Below are positions 1-11,417 of a stretch of 64,000 bases of DNA, in pieces (positions within the stretch are counted from its first letter, which is position 1; each line of letters starts with the position of its first letter). The stretch comes from Plantago ovata (Eukaryota; Streptophyta; Magnoliopsida; Lamiales; Plantaginaceae), in assembly GCA_028274465.1 (NCBI GenBank), contig CM051455.1, positions 127,755,462-127,819,461 on the forward strand, written 5' to 3'. Under the pieces are notes generated by a model that had not been told where the DNA came from, made no database searches, and worked only from the letters and a program-made list of their open reading frames with translations. The position numbers were made by a program, and so were the translations under genes.

Positions 1-157
1 CTTTTTAATTCTGACAACTTAGATTAATTATCTCATGATCACGTGTCAGTAATTAATCTGAATCAATATTAGATGTGATGTTAACTGGCGCAAATTAAGC
101 CACAAGTATATATACATATATAAAGTGTGCTTAAAGCATAGTATCATGCTAAGAATT

Positions 158-281
158 GAGATTAATGTTACACAAGAATTATAATTAATAAGGCCTCTAA
201 ACTAGGTTTTTTAACAAAACATTAACTTTGAGAAATAAAGAAGAAAATAGCAGCATTTATGATTATTTTTTTCCAGATAAA
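158..281. repeat. Dispersed repeat copy A (124 bp, matches 8347-8471)
   Basis: This stretch is almost identical to 8347-8471, apart from one small indel in a T run and a few bases at the 3' end. The match begins at the point where the 8.35-kb copy leaves a direct repeat, so both look like the same terminus of one mobile sequence. Outside this block the two sites diverge. The family is not recognised. Confidence 0.8.
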
Positions 282-1447
282 TGTTGCTATCTTCTGGTGT
301 TTGTTTTGGACTCTGGAGAGCTAGGAATGAATTTATCTCTAGGAAACATAATGTGAACCAAGTGTGACTGCTAAAAAATGTTCTGAATAACAGGTTTTGT
401 TGTTCAAAAAAATTGTTACTTGCGCTCGGAAATTACCTTCTCAAAGATTTGAGTTTTGTTTGAATTGTGATGGCTCAACATAGAAGCATCTCCAGGCAGG
501 GAAGGGCAGCAATTGGATTCTTAGGAATCACTGATATTATTAATTGATACTAATATTAAAAAGACCATTCGTAATACGTATTGCTTGGAGTCTTCCTGAT
601 AATGTAATTGACAAGAAAGGCAGCGTGCATTACTATGAGCAAGACCATTCTCAAAACGGAGCATGGTAATACGAAGTGCAACTATTGGTAATACGTTTTG
701 CTTGGAATCACTGATACTACACTAAGGAGTTGCACTTCGTTTTCTCAATTACTGATAAATAAGACCATTCTCAAAATAAAGATCAATCACTGATATAAGA
801 ATAAGACCATTCTCAAAACGAAGTGCAACTCATTGGTAATACGTTTTCTCCTAGCAATAGGTCGGGAATTACAATCTTGAGAGTAATTTGTGCTACAATC
901 GGTATCCCAAATAATATTCTACAAATCATCCAGCTTATTCGAGTTACAATCCATGACAGAATCAAAATTACATGTCAAAATTAATTAGTTTATTGGGGAA
1001 AGAGATAAGAGAATTTGAAATAAAGACTCACCAAGATTAGAAATTGGAGGTGATTGATTAATTTCCAAATCCCTTGGAATGCAATTGTGGCCTCACGTCT
1101 ACTTCATCGCCAAACCTATAGATTAGAGGATGGACCGAAGAGAGATGGTTTCCAGTAGAATCCGAGATCCATTAGAAGATTGGAAGCAGAGACCGTAAGG
1201 GAGCGAGAGACTGGAAGAGGCGGAAAAATTGAGAAAAAATCGGCAAATTCCATGCGCATTTTGTTCAATTATTAAATAGAGGTTAATTAATATATAGTAA
1301 GTAATTAAGAATTTAAGATGAGGAGGAGTCCACCAAAACAAACTCTCTGTTGTATTTATATTTTGTATGGTTTAATCAAACAGATTAGAAAGAAAGAATC
1401 CTAATCAATAACGGAGACTATTAGGAGTCCAAACAAATAAGGTACGA
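282..1447. other. No gene seen; scrambled short repeats
   Basis: No convincing coding region is visible. Four copies of a motif starting AAGACCATTC lie at about 561, 641, 761 and 803. Several are followed by AAAACGAAGTGCAACT and GGTAATACGTTTT in shuffled order and orientation, as expected of a decayed repeat. On the minus strand, 1123-1341 could be a 5' exon with a donor (GGTGAGTC) near 1030, but no protein family is recognised. Confidence 0.4.
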
Positions 1448-1838
1448 CACTTATCTTATACGTAGTATTCATAATTCAAGAACAAAGATATTTGGATCCA
1501 AAAAGAGGTTGGTACACTTATCTTATACGTAGTATTCATAATTCAAGAACGAAGAATATTTGGAGTCCAAAACAAGGTAGGATTTGGTGACACTTATCTT
1601 ATACGTAGTATTCATAATTCAAGAACGAAGAATATTTGGAGTCCAAAACAAGGTAGGATTTGGTGACACTTATCTTATACGTAGTATTCATAATTCAAGA
1701 ACGAAGAATATTTGGAGGCCAAAACAAGGTAGGATTTGGTGACACTTATCTTATACGTAGTATTCATAATTCAAGAACGAAGAATATTTGGAGTCCAAAA
1801 CAAGGTAGGATTTGGTGACACTTATCTTATAACTATAT
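1448..1838. repeat. 76-bp tandem repeat (about 5 copies) in a promoter region
   Basis: The motif CACTTATCTTATACGTAG recurs at 1448, 1515, 1591, 1667 and 1743, and its first part again at 1819. The first spacing is 67 bp and the others are exactly 76 bp. The inner copies are nearly identical, with about one substitution each, so the expansion is recent. Each unit holds CTTATC (reverse of GATAAG, I-box type) and TACGTA (ACGT core). The array ends directly upstream of the TATA-like sequence for the gene at 2880. A promoter role is inferred. Confidence 0.9.
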
Positions 1839-1840
1839 AC

Positions 1841-2005
1841 TATATATATATTTGCATCTGTGCGGCCCCCCCTCCTCCTCTACCCTCGCTTCCTCATCTA
1901 CAGTAATAATCGTCTTGTGTAGCTGGTCGAAAGGAAAGAAGCTCCCCCCTCGTTCTTTCAATTCGCTACTAGAATTTCCTGGATCCACAGATCCCGTCTC
2001 GATCG
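1841..2005 (+). promoter_or_regulatory. TATA box and non-coding first exon of the 2880 gene
   Basis: TATATATATA lies at 1841-1850, followed by a pyrimidine-rich leader of about 140 bases. A donor follows at GATCG|GTTAG (2005). A matching acceptor TTTGTCAG|G at 2864 lies 15 bases before the ATG at 2880, giving an 859-bp intron in the 5' UTR. The first intron base pair, T-rich acceptor tract and spacing all fit a plant leader intron. Transcription is inferred, not shown. Confidence 0.5.
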
Positions 2006-2879
2006 GTTAGTCTATTTTCCCGATTAACTTAGTGTGTTTCATCAAACATCTGAATTCTAGGAATTAGGTTTTCCTGATAAAAAGTTAAAATTCATCTCCG
2101 AAATACCCATGTAGTTAAGAACTTGGGGATTTTCAATTATATTTAAGATTGAATGGATTACTCTGCCATTATATAGAGGTTATTGAAGTGATTTCTTGCA
2201 TGTTCTTTGATTGGAGTTAACTTAGTTAAAGTATTGACATACACGTACTCAAAAATTGGTTAATGGCTGTAAATCCTGTAATGTTGTATTAAGCTCCACT
2301 TAGGAAAAAAAATCTTGTTATTTCCAAATTATCCTGTAATGTCTCAGTGTTTTGCTTCTTTATATGGATTAGGCTTCTCTTTTGTGTTGTTTGAGAACTT
2401 ATGCTTGCCTGATAATAACATTCTTGGTACTTATATTGTACGTGGACTCTTAGAACATCTTGTTCCTGGCTGCTTTTGTGGTTGTTGCTGTTGCATGTCT
2501 TAGTTATGTAGTAACTACCTTAATAGTTAAAGAATAAAGCCACGAAAATAGGTTTTGCTTCGTGCTATATGTAGCATATGTGAATCTAGGAGAGTTGTAT
2601 TTTGGTGTGTTTCTTGTATCTGTATTCTTTTGATTAGGCTAACTTTAAGGTCTTAGTTTTTGTTGGGCATGTTAATTGCTTTTTGGTCAATTTCAGTTAA
2701 TGTTAATTTGTGGTTACCTGCAAAAAATTTTGATGACTAATGAAAGTCATTTAGTTTCTTTCCTCTGTAAATATAAACAGTTTCGTTCACTTATTAAAAT
2801 AGAAGTCGGAATGTGATGATAAAATTAGTCAATTGATGAGAAATGATACACTATGCTTTGTCAGGTTGTTTAAACAAGG

Positions 2880-3347
2880 ATGGATCGATCTTGTGAAGAT
2901 ATGGCCAAAAATAATACTAGCAGCAGCAGCGGCAAAAGAAGGCTTATTGCAGCAGGATCAACAATGTTGATAATATTGAGAAGGATTTTTGAAGTAGTAA
3001 CAATGATGATGATATTACTCATGATGCTTCAAGTTGCTGAATATCTAGAGAAGCCACCTGGTTCAAAGTTCCAGTTTTGGCCGGATTTCATCAAGTCCCA
3101 AACTCATAAGTCAGAGGTCCAGTTTTGGCTGGACTGGATCCATTCCGTATCCATGGGCGGTGTTTGCACAAGATCCTTCTGGCATAGTAAGGTTGGTGTG
3201 GAACACATTTACTCGCCAATGGGAGAACTAAACCCACATTACCTGGACGCTCTCAATATACACTTCAACAACGATTCAGCTCACATTGATAACTACATCA
3301 AGTTCAGTTGTCCAAACCCAAACCCAAACAAACTGTGTTTAGTTTGA
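2880..3347 (+). CDS. Uncharacterised 155-aa protein with one hydrophobic segment
   Basis: This single open frame starts at the first ATG after a plausible 5' UTR intron acceptor. The protein has a Ser-rich N-terminus and a basic stretch (GKRRL). A Met/Leu-rich hydrophobic segment at about residues 25-54 could span a membrane. A soluble tail ends in Asn-Pro repeats (NPNPN). Residues 60-90 hold an internal duplication, with FQFWPDFI followed by VQFWLDWI; both copies share an FWxDxI core. No known domain is recognised. The stop codon is the first part of a 23-bp palindrome at 3346-3368. It sits 1 kb downstream of a repeat-bearing promoter. It may be a lineage-specific gene, or a chance frame with a good leader. 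Confidence 0.45.
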   Translation: MDRSCEDMAKNNTSSSSGKRRLIAAGSTMLIILRRIFEVVTMMMILLMMLQVAEYLEKPPGSKFQFWPDFIKSQTHKSEVQFWLDWIHSVSMGGVCTRSFWHSKVGVEHIYSPMGELNPHYLDALNIHFNNDSAHIDNYIKFSCPNPNPNKLCLV

Positions 3348-3679
3348 ATATGGTGTGACACCATATTCTTAACACACTTAATTAAGGAGTGGATGCCGGT
3401 GGACTTATAGTAAATCATTCTATTGTAGCGTCTCATTCGAATGTTTTTTTCTTTTTTTTCTCTTTTCTTTCTTCGTAATGTTTTTGTTTGTTAATATCAG
3501 GTTCTCACCCGTTTTACAAGCCTACTCTCAACTCTAACATGTACTGCCACATTATAATCAGCTGAAAGGATCAACAGACCACAGTAAATCCTCCCCTTCA
3601 AATGTGAAGGATACTGTTAAAATAGAAAACCTCAATATAAAGCTGTACTATATAATCAATTATTCGATTCAATGACTTA

Positions 3680-3750
3680 GGGGTGTTGCAAGAATCAAAC
3701 TTGCGACCTCTCGCACAAAGAGAGAATCATACCACTAGACTAAACACCCT
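3680..3750 (-). pseudogene. tRNA-Pro-like pseudogene
   Basis: Read on the minus strand, the sequence folds as a tRNA. It has a 7-bp acceptor stem (GGGTGTT with AACACCC), a D arm with AGTGGTAT, and a T arm with GTTTGATTC in the loop. It resembles nuclear tRNA-Pro(TGG), but the anticodon loop has five bases (TTTGT) instead of seven. The two G residues of the anticodon region are missing, so it cannot decode as tRNA-Pro. A second copy with the same type of loss lies at 21288. Confidence 0.6.
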
Positions 3751-4271
<521 letters not shown>

Positions 4272-4859
4272 CAGTGGTGAAGCCAGAAATAAAATTCAGG
4301 CGGGTCTAAGTTAAAATATGATATTTTTCTAGAAATATATTTAAAAATATATACATGCAATAAAAGAATTTTAAAAGTAAATTCATTTTTTATATATTTC
4401 TAACTTAACCTTGAATTAACGTGGATAAAATTTCAAGCATTAAAACAAGCGACATCGATAGTTCAAAACGATTGAACATACACAATCTAGATTTAAAAAG
4501 AAAAAAATGACAAATTTTAAAAATGTAAGATAAAATCAAAAATAATTTTTTAAATGATATTTGAGACAAGTCTAAATAAACAATAAAATAAAATAAAAAA
4601 AGAAAGAGATAAGAAAGAGTGCTATTAAGTATTAACCACCAGCAAGAGAAGACAAGAAATTCATGTAAAATTGGATAAGCCTAAAAAACTAACAAAATTA
4701 AATTTGAGAATAAGTAGGATAGAACGCGGTATAAAAACTTGAGATTCTTACCACTGGGACAAACAAATTTAGATTAATATCTTTACTATATAAATAATTT
4801 TATCTACAATTTCAGTGGGGTCCAGTGCCCCCACTGGACCCTACCTGGCTCCGCCAGTG
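4272..4859. mobile_element. Non-autonomous hAT-type element, 588 bp
   Basis: The ends are imperfect inverted repeats: the left reads CAGTGGTGAAGCCAG and the right, reversed, reads CACTGGCGGAGCCAG. The element is flanked by 8-bp direct repeats AGTACAGG (4264-4271) and AGTACAAG (4860-4867), which differ at one base. Eight-bp duplications and CAGTGGCGGAGCC-like ends are typical of plant hAT elements. The interior is AT-rich and has no transposase frame. Confidence 0.75.
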
Positions 4860-4867
4860 AGTACAAG

Positions 4868-5611
4868 ACGCATCACATGGCTGGCTAACGCATTTTTTTT
4901 AAAGGTAATTCAGAAAATTGTAATAAAGTATAAGGGTTCTGCAAGCAGTGTACAACCAAGAAAAGGAAGCAGGGACAACAATCAGAAATACAACAAATCA
5001 GAAATGTTAAAAATAGGTCCCAAGCTACAAGGTTGGACCGGCTTCAAAAATATCAAACGTAGTTAGTGTTCTAACGCATTTCAGGTTTATTTAGTTGAAA
5101 TTTATATTTTGAATAAGTTCGATTCAGATTAATTAAATCAAATACAATTCATATTTATCAAATTAAATTCAGATCAGTTCATATTTATAAGTCCGGTTCA
5201 GTTCAAAGATACAAAAATTCAGTTCAGTTCTAAGATACAAAGCTATACTCATGCCAAACTGAAAATCACTGACATGGCCTCACGACATGATACAACGCAA
5301 AACTTTGGAATTAATTAGGAGCAAAATTATCCAACTAAATTAAGAGTTTAGGATAGAATCTTGAATTTGGTCAGTCTAGTGTGTCTATCTCAAAAGGTTA
5401 GTCAAGAGTTAAAAGGTCTCGAAACGGCACTTTGATTTTAACCACAACCACAACATAGATACCAATCATATTAAGGTTCGAAGGACGAACAATATCATTA
5501 TCAATAATGATGCATCCTACTTGCTGATTCCACAAGTCTGACTCTTAATAAGTAATAATAACCAAAGCAATACATCACCTAAGTAAAAAATTTAGAGGTA
5601 TGTTATTTGCA
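4868..5611. other. No gene seen
   Basis: The stretch at 5085-5240 is a low-complexity run of ATTCA/TTCAG-type words. No coding sequence or RNA is recognised. Confidence 0.4.
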
Positions 5612-6944
5612 GGGAAAAAATTGGCTAAGCGCAGTGACAAAACTAGCAATTTGACTATAATACCCTTTACCATTATATTTTGTAAAAAAAAGAAAACATT
5701 CGGGCTGCACTATACATCCGGGCTGCCACCGGTGGCTCATTTGGAAAATGTGCCACTGGTGGCTCGTTTTGAAAATGTGCCACGGGTGGCTCATCTGAAT
5801 TTTTTTAAATTTGAATAAATAAGTAAAAAGTAATTAACTTAACTTAAAATATTAACGTTAATATTGAAAAATTAATTAATTATAATTTTAAATTGTACTT
5901 GACATGTTAGTGATATATCAAATTATATTACTTGAAATATAATTAATTCATAAAGTGAAAATACGACTTATATTACAAAGAAAACCAAGTTACAAATACA
6001 ACTAAGCTATGTCATCACGAAGAATACATATGATCTTGTCAACTGCATTCGCAACACCACATGGTATTGTTCTTGTGTGAGACACTACCTTCGTTCTTCG
6101 GTGAACGGTGAAATTAAAGATGCAATTTGAAGCACCTTACTCCAAGAACTACTTTCATCTTTGTTAGAGCGAGACTCTATTTTTGGACACAAACACTTAT
6201 AAGTTCTCTCATGATACCACGGTAAGTAGTTTGCATGTTCTTTGTGCACGAGTTGTGAAGTGAGCAGGATTAAACAACTTATTTTGATACGCCTTAAATC
6301 CGCCTAGCTAGAGTTGTAGCTTGTTGGGCAAGATTGATTTTCGCCAATAGTTCTGAAGGTATGAGCTGTTCATATCCAAACTGGCGCAAAACTCTATCTG
6401 GCATGTATGGTTGGCTAATATCACGACAATGAATCATGCCACGATAAAGTGAAATCGGAACTGTATTGCTTGGAGTAGGATCAAATGGCATCCATATCAC
6501 CTATTACAAACAAAATTAGAAATTCAGTACACTAAAATTATTAACATTAAATTGAGCCAAATGAGCCACTGGTGGCTCGTTTTGTATGGCAGTCATGAAA
6601 TGAGCCACCGGTGGCTCATTTCATGATGGTCATTCAAAACGAGCCACTGGTGGGGCCATCATGAAATGTGGCTCATTTTCGAAATGAGCCACCGGTGGCT
6701 CTAAATAGGGCAGCCCGACAGTCCTATTAAAGCCCGAAATTTAATTTTCTATTTTTTATTTTTTATATTTTCATATTTTTTATTTATAAAAATTATAAAT
6801 TATTCTATGTCGACCTATCTTTGACATATATAATTTTTTTCATATTTTTTTAGATATTTAAACAATTTTTTACAAAATATAATAAATAAGGGCATTATAG
6901 TCAAATTGCTATTTGTTGTCACTGCATTTAGCATAAATTTTTCC
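5612..6944. mobile_element. TIR element (MULE-like) with GCCACCGGTGGC palindromes
   Basis: The left end (from GGGAAAAAATTGGCTAA at 5612) and the right end (to TTTAGCATAAATTTTTCC at 6944) are inverted repeats of roughly 80 bp. They share CAGTGACAA, TAGCAATTTGACTATAAT and TATATTTTGTAAAA. Just inside each end lie several copies of the palindrome GCCACYGGTGGC (5730-5795 and 6560-6705), and GGGCTGC/GCAGCCC copies mirror each other. Long TIRs and a captured coding fragment suggest a Pack-MULE. However, no clean 9-bp duplication was found at these exact ends, so the class is uncertain. Confidence 0.6.
6294..6500 (-). pseudogene. Plant mobile domain (PMD) fragment
   Basis: The 68-residue frame contains WMPFDP, a YRGMIHCRDIS segment and PYMPDRVLRQFGYEQLIP. 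This matches the core of the plant mobile domain, the aminotransferase-like domain of MAIL1-type proteins and of transposon-encoded relatives. Only this short segment is present and no flanking exons are seen. It lies inside the 5612-6944 TIR element, so it is best read as a captured or residual gene fragment. Confidence 0.6.
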
Positions 6945-8102
6945 AGCAGATAGTATTAGTGAAATTTAAAGAAGAAGCACTAAGCTGGCGAAGCTGGCCC
7001 ATGATAAGCATATCAAGTTATCAACACTAAACTCGATCCTTTGGATGGATCCATTTGAATACGGAGTCCAAACACCAGATTATTTGGATGTGCAATCTTA
7101 TAACTAATTATCCCATTTCCGTCACCTGTGAAAACAGCTTCTTTATTTGTTATGAAATCTCTTTTCTTCAATCCCTATTATGAAATCTCTTGATTCTTCA
7201 ATTCCTTAAATAATCGTGCATCATCCATCTGCAATTCTGCATTCTTATACACTCCCACAAAATTATGCTAATAGCTAGGTTTTCTGTTTCGTTTTCCTAA
7301 TCCAAACAAATGAAGAACATGAAATGAAGTGCAATATATTTAATTGAAAGAATCAAGAATCTCATTCACAATTCCATGACTCACCAATACGCTTCAAGTA
7401 GCGGGTTACAAATTTTAAAGCTGAAAACATCCCAAACAGGCCAAGGCAGTGTTAGTGTTTGGTAGGGAAATGGACTTTTTCAAATCCTGGATTTGCAAAT
7501 TCATTTTCTAAAATTTGCCAAATCCATTTTTCTTTTTAAATTCAAATGACATATTTGTTTGTAAAGGTCACCATTTGCTACAATAAAAAATATGAACATC
7601 CGGTCCAAATATATTTATAGTTTGGTTGGATTTAGCAAATTGTTAATGTAATTTATTCCGTTTGGTTGGATTTGGTCTGTTTTATGTGTATGATGACGTT
7701 CCATTTTAACATTTTGCAAGCGTTTGGTTGGAAGTTGAGTTTTAGTCGTATGGGTATTCCCGTAATTTCATATGATTAGCTGGGTTATTTCTTCCACTTG
7801 AGACTTCTGTTGGACTATCTTTGGGATTTCTATATATAGTTATTGGTCCAGTATTTCATAATTAAAAGAATTGGGGCTCGTTGTAACTAATCCATCAATA
7901 AAACTCATATAAGGACTTGAAATCAAATAAATGTAGTGGGAGGGTTGTGGCATGGAAAATGTATCAGCAACCGAGCGAACAAATGTGGCGGGGGACTGAA
8001 GTCTTTCTTTTTACTTTTCTCCAAGAAGACTCTTAATTAGAGAAATAAAATAAAATACTATACTACTACTACTAGTAAGTTAAAGGAAATGAAGAAAATA
8101 TT
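6945..8102. other. No gene seen
   Basis: A 20-bp duplicate (TTATGAAATCTCTT) occurs at about 7150 and 7178. The stretch from 7440 to 7760 repeats the words TTTGGTTGGA and GGATTT and may be an old MITE. No coding sequence is recognised. Confidence 0.4.
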
Positions 8103-8346
8103 TTAAAATATATATAACAGTAATAAAACGAGAGAGAAAATATATTTTTCACTAACCAAAAATATTATTATATCTAAATAAAAAATGCAGAAACTGAATC
8201 TACTCGTCTTTACATAAACTAGGCATAACCCATAGTAATGGTGGTTTATCATTAATTTTTTTCGATACACGATCTTGCGTTCCTTCAAGTTATATGCTCT
8301 TACTTGCTCTTCTAGACTTTGAATTAAGCATTAGTATGTGTTCCGT

Positions 8347-8471
8347 GAGATTAATGTTACACAAGAATTATAATTAATAAGGCCTCTAAACTAGGTTTTT
8401 GTAACAAAACATTAACTTTGAGAAATAAAGAAGAAAATAGCAGCATTTATGATTTTTTTTTTGCAGATAAA
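8347..8471. repeat. Dispersed repeat copy B (matches 158-281)
   Basis: This is the left end of the 8349-9070 insertion. See the copy at 158-281, with which it is nearly identical over about 124 bases. Confidence 0.8.
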
Positions 8472-9070
8472 GATGCTTCTCGTTAGTGAGTTTAATCGCA
8501 ATTAGCCAACGGTGCTTGCCGAAATACAAGGGCGGGTAAAACACGAGATTTCAAATAGCAAACAATAGGGAGATAAATGGAATTGGATGCTTCCCTGAAA
8601 AATTGGTACTTGAAGAATACTGATGAAATTGGATGCTTGGAATGCCAATTGTGAACCATCTGATTCCACGAAGACGAACGCAGAAGCTTGCTTGAGAGAT
8701 TTCCGAGATTCTTCAAACGATCGGATGCGTTTAGGAACAACAATTTGTTTTGACGGTCGGTTGCGTTTAGGAAGATTGGAAATAGTATAGATATTGACAA
8801 AAAAATAGCATAGATATTGACGACGAAAGAATCTTGCTAAATAGTATTTAGTTTAATTAATTAGATGATTAGTTACTAAACGATGGAAGCTTGCTAAATA
8901 TTAATTAGTTTAGTTAATTAGATAATTAGTTACTAAACTTAAGGATGAATATTTTAGGCAATGCATGTTTAATCACTAATATATAATAATTTTTCCCAGT
9001 ATCACTAATCAGTAAGAAAGTATTAGGAATGACACTAATTTATAATTAACCCTTGAATTAATGCATTAGT
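8349..9070. mobile_element. Unclassified 0.7-kb insertion in a DUF295 pseudogene
   Basis: The 19-bp sequence ATTAGTATGTGTTCCGTGA occurs at 8330-8348 and again at 9071-9089, with partly matching TTGAATTAA before both copies. It brackets about 0.72 kb. The left boundary coincides within 2 bp with the start of a repeat also present at 158-281, which supports a true element end. No terminal inverted repeat or poly-A tail was found. Near the right end, 8829-8943 is an imperfect tandem duplication of about 58 bp. A 102-aa minus-strand frame (8492-8800) resembles nothing known. Confidence 0.55.
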
Positions 9071-9639
9071 ATTAGTATGTGTTCCGTGATTAGTCACGTA
9101 TACACAACTAGGCATACAACCTGGAATCTCAGAGGCCTTATTCACCGAGAAGGAAGTATTCCTCCCGAAAAATATCGCAGCGTCTCCCAAATCATTAATC
9201 TCCGTCCCTTCATTGCTACCTAAAACCACAAACACGCGAAACCAAACCTCACCAACTATAATGCCATTGCTTTCGAATTCAGTCGAATCTCTGCGTGCCA
9301 ATTTTAATATTCGACCATCTAACTCAACAAGATAATGATGATTATATTGTCCACCTATCGTTAACTTTATACGAATAATTTCATGATTCATCATTAATCT
9401 CAATATGCAAAACCGCACCACCTTTAGTAACGACGTAAAACAATCCTTTTATAGAATGCTACATCATGAAAGAATATGGGTCCTTGCAACTTCCCGACTT
9501 CAGTATCACTGGACCTCCATAAGGCCCACTGATTTTCATCTTTGCACGTACGGTAAAGTATTATCAATGTGAAATTAGGCGTAGTGAACGGATTCGATGA
9601 TAGAGCTGCCTTTTGAAACGGACATACATTGGCTAGCAA
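9035..9639 (-). pseudogene. DUF295 (KIB-type beta-propeller / F-box-associated) pseudogene
   Basis: The minus strand encodes typical DUF295 C-terminal motifs in order: CPFQKAAL, WALWRSSD, FFHDVAFYKG, GGAVLHIE, YLVELDGR, VFVVLGSNEG, LGDAAIFFGRNTSFSV and PGCMPSCVYVT. In plants these follow an F-box. The frame is broken by one extra base near 9424, directly after FYK. The N-terminal half and F-box are missing; a hAT element starts at 9692, upstream on this strand. Downstream, the gene is cut by the 8349-9070 insertion, and its continuation beyond that (below 8330) is not an intact frame. It is clearly non-functional. Confidence 0.75.
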
Positions 9640-9691
9640 TAATCCGGGTTTTCTCCTTTCTATAGGATTGTGATGCTATTGATTGAACATA

Positions 9692-9912
9692 CAGGGGAGA
9701 CACGGGGTGGCAGGGGGAGGCGACCGCTCGCCTCCCCCAAACTTTTGAATTGTTTAACTATCATATGTATATTTTTGTAAAATTCACATTTCGCTACCCC
9801 TAATTTTTTTTTGTTAATGTATTTCTTTAATCAAATATCTTAACTTTTGATTAAGTATTCTTGTTATAGTATATCTCGCCACCCTCACTTTTCATTTCTG
9901 GCTCCGCCTCTG
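9692..9912. mobile_element. Short hAT-type MITE, 221 bp
   Basis: The left end is CAGGGGAGACACGG and the right end is CTGGCTCCGCCTCTG, which reads CAGAGGCGGAGCCAG on the other strand. The flanks are TGAACATA (9684-9691) and TGAAGATA (9913-9920), an 8-bp duplication with one mismatch. There is no coding sequence. Confidence 0.75.
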
Positions 9913-9920
9913 TGAAGATA

Positions 9921-10601
9921 TATTGTTTTATTTGGTAAAATGGCATGGTGAAGTTTGATATATGATCGAGTATTAGTACGAATCTATCCTTTGAAACCCA
10001 AACAATAATTTTTTGTATTCATTGGAAGTGCATGGCCGTGGGAGTTGACGCGTCACAAATTTAGTATAGGGTGCCGCGGAATGCCAAGAGGAGCATACGG
10101 AACGAAAGCCAAGAAATCTTCTATAAATTGGGTTCTCCTTGTTATGATATCAAGAAGCTCTGGTGGAAGATCGGACCAACTTCTAGATGTAACCATTGTG
10201 TTTCGTATCTCTGCAATTTATTTTTATGCATTGATTCGAATATATCATGAATTCATGATGTAGTGTGTGTATATATAGTCATTAAATTAACTGTTCCTAA
10301 TGCTTCTTGAACAAGTTGAGTCATGGTTAGGAAACCAAATTAAAAAATGAGGTTTTTACTGAATGGTAAAATAAATTGGACTTATTTACCATTTGAATCA
10401 CACCACAAAATATTTTACAATTTAGTCTTATTAATTACGATTTGGTCTCATTTTTAGATTGATTGGTAAAAAAAATTACCCGAGTACTAAAATATAAAGA
10501 CCGAGTACTAAAACTAATGGGATATTAAGTGTCGGGTACTAAAAATTTAGTACCCGGTACCAAAATTAGGGGATACTTAAGTGTTGGATACCTAATTATA
10601 A
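9921..10601. other. No gene seen; decayed repeat around the Harbinger insertion
   Basis: From about 10450, words such as GAGTACTAAAA, GGGTACTAAAA and GTACCCGG recur. Related words (GGGGTACTAAAAT, GTACCCGGATACTAAAA) continue at 16203-16250, on the far side of the 10602-16178 element. The two stretches are therefore probably halves of one older repeat split by that insertion. Confidence 0.5.
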
Positions 10602-11417
10602 CAGCTTGTTTGGCTTCAAGTTATTGAGAGGGCTTTTGAATAGTAACCCGAGAGTTGAATAGTATTTACTGTTGAGAGGGGTTTGTAAAATTAGTTTTGG
10701 GTTTGAGTTAGTAAAAGGTAGTAGGATATAGGGGGAATATTGATAGGTATGATGATGATTGGTGATGATTGGTTGATTGAATGATTAGTTAGTTATAATT
10801 AGTTATTATTAGTTGTATTGGGATTGAGAGATGATGTATTGGAAATTGAGTAGATATGGTTGGGATTTGAATTTTTTATGTTAGTTTAAATAATTTGAAA
10901 TGTAGTAGAATAAAAATGAAAAACTGAATCTAGGCAATATATTTATTAATTTTCGTTTTTCTTTAAATTATTATTATTTTTTTTTTAAATAGAAGTTGCT
11001 GAAAAAATGGAAAATGATTAGTGACAAAATTAGTTCATACCAAATATGATTTATTTAATTTCTTACATTTATTAAATGACAATTCTTCTTCTACACCAAG
11101 TGTTTTAACATAACATATATGCAATAGCTTGGTTTAGCCGAAACCAAAGAAATAGTCACGACCGTAGGACTAATTATTTAAATACAACGGTACGTTGAAT
11201 TGTTGAAAAGACAAGTCACTGTTCTTCAACATGTAAGTACATCACGGTCAATTAGAATGCAATTATGTTCGACCGATTTGATGTTATTTAAACGTGATGA
11301 GTCTCACCTTAGGCATTTTCAGATATATATATGACATTTCTATTACTTCGGTTGCCCATTCGGCCACATCTCCCTGGCGTGAACGAACCCGGGGAATATT
11401 ACTTCACGTGAATTCTC

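Noticed and set aside
1448-1838. Regularly spaced repeats looking like a CRISPR array
   Set aside because: The units are continuous 76-bp tandem copies with no unique spacers, in a plant nuclear context.
8492-8800. 102-codon minus-strand ORF inside the 8.35-kb insertion
   Set aside because: No recognisable domain; reported only as part of the insertion.
10045-10263. 72-codon plus-strand ORF
   Set aside because: No protein-like features and no neighbouring exon; chance frame.
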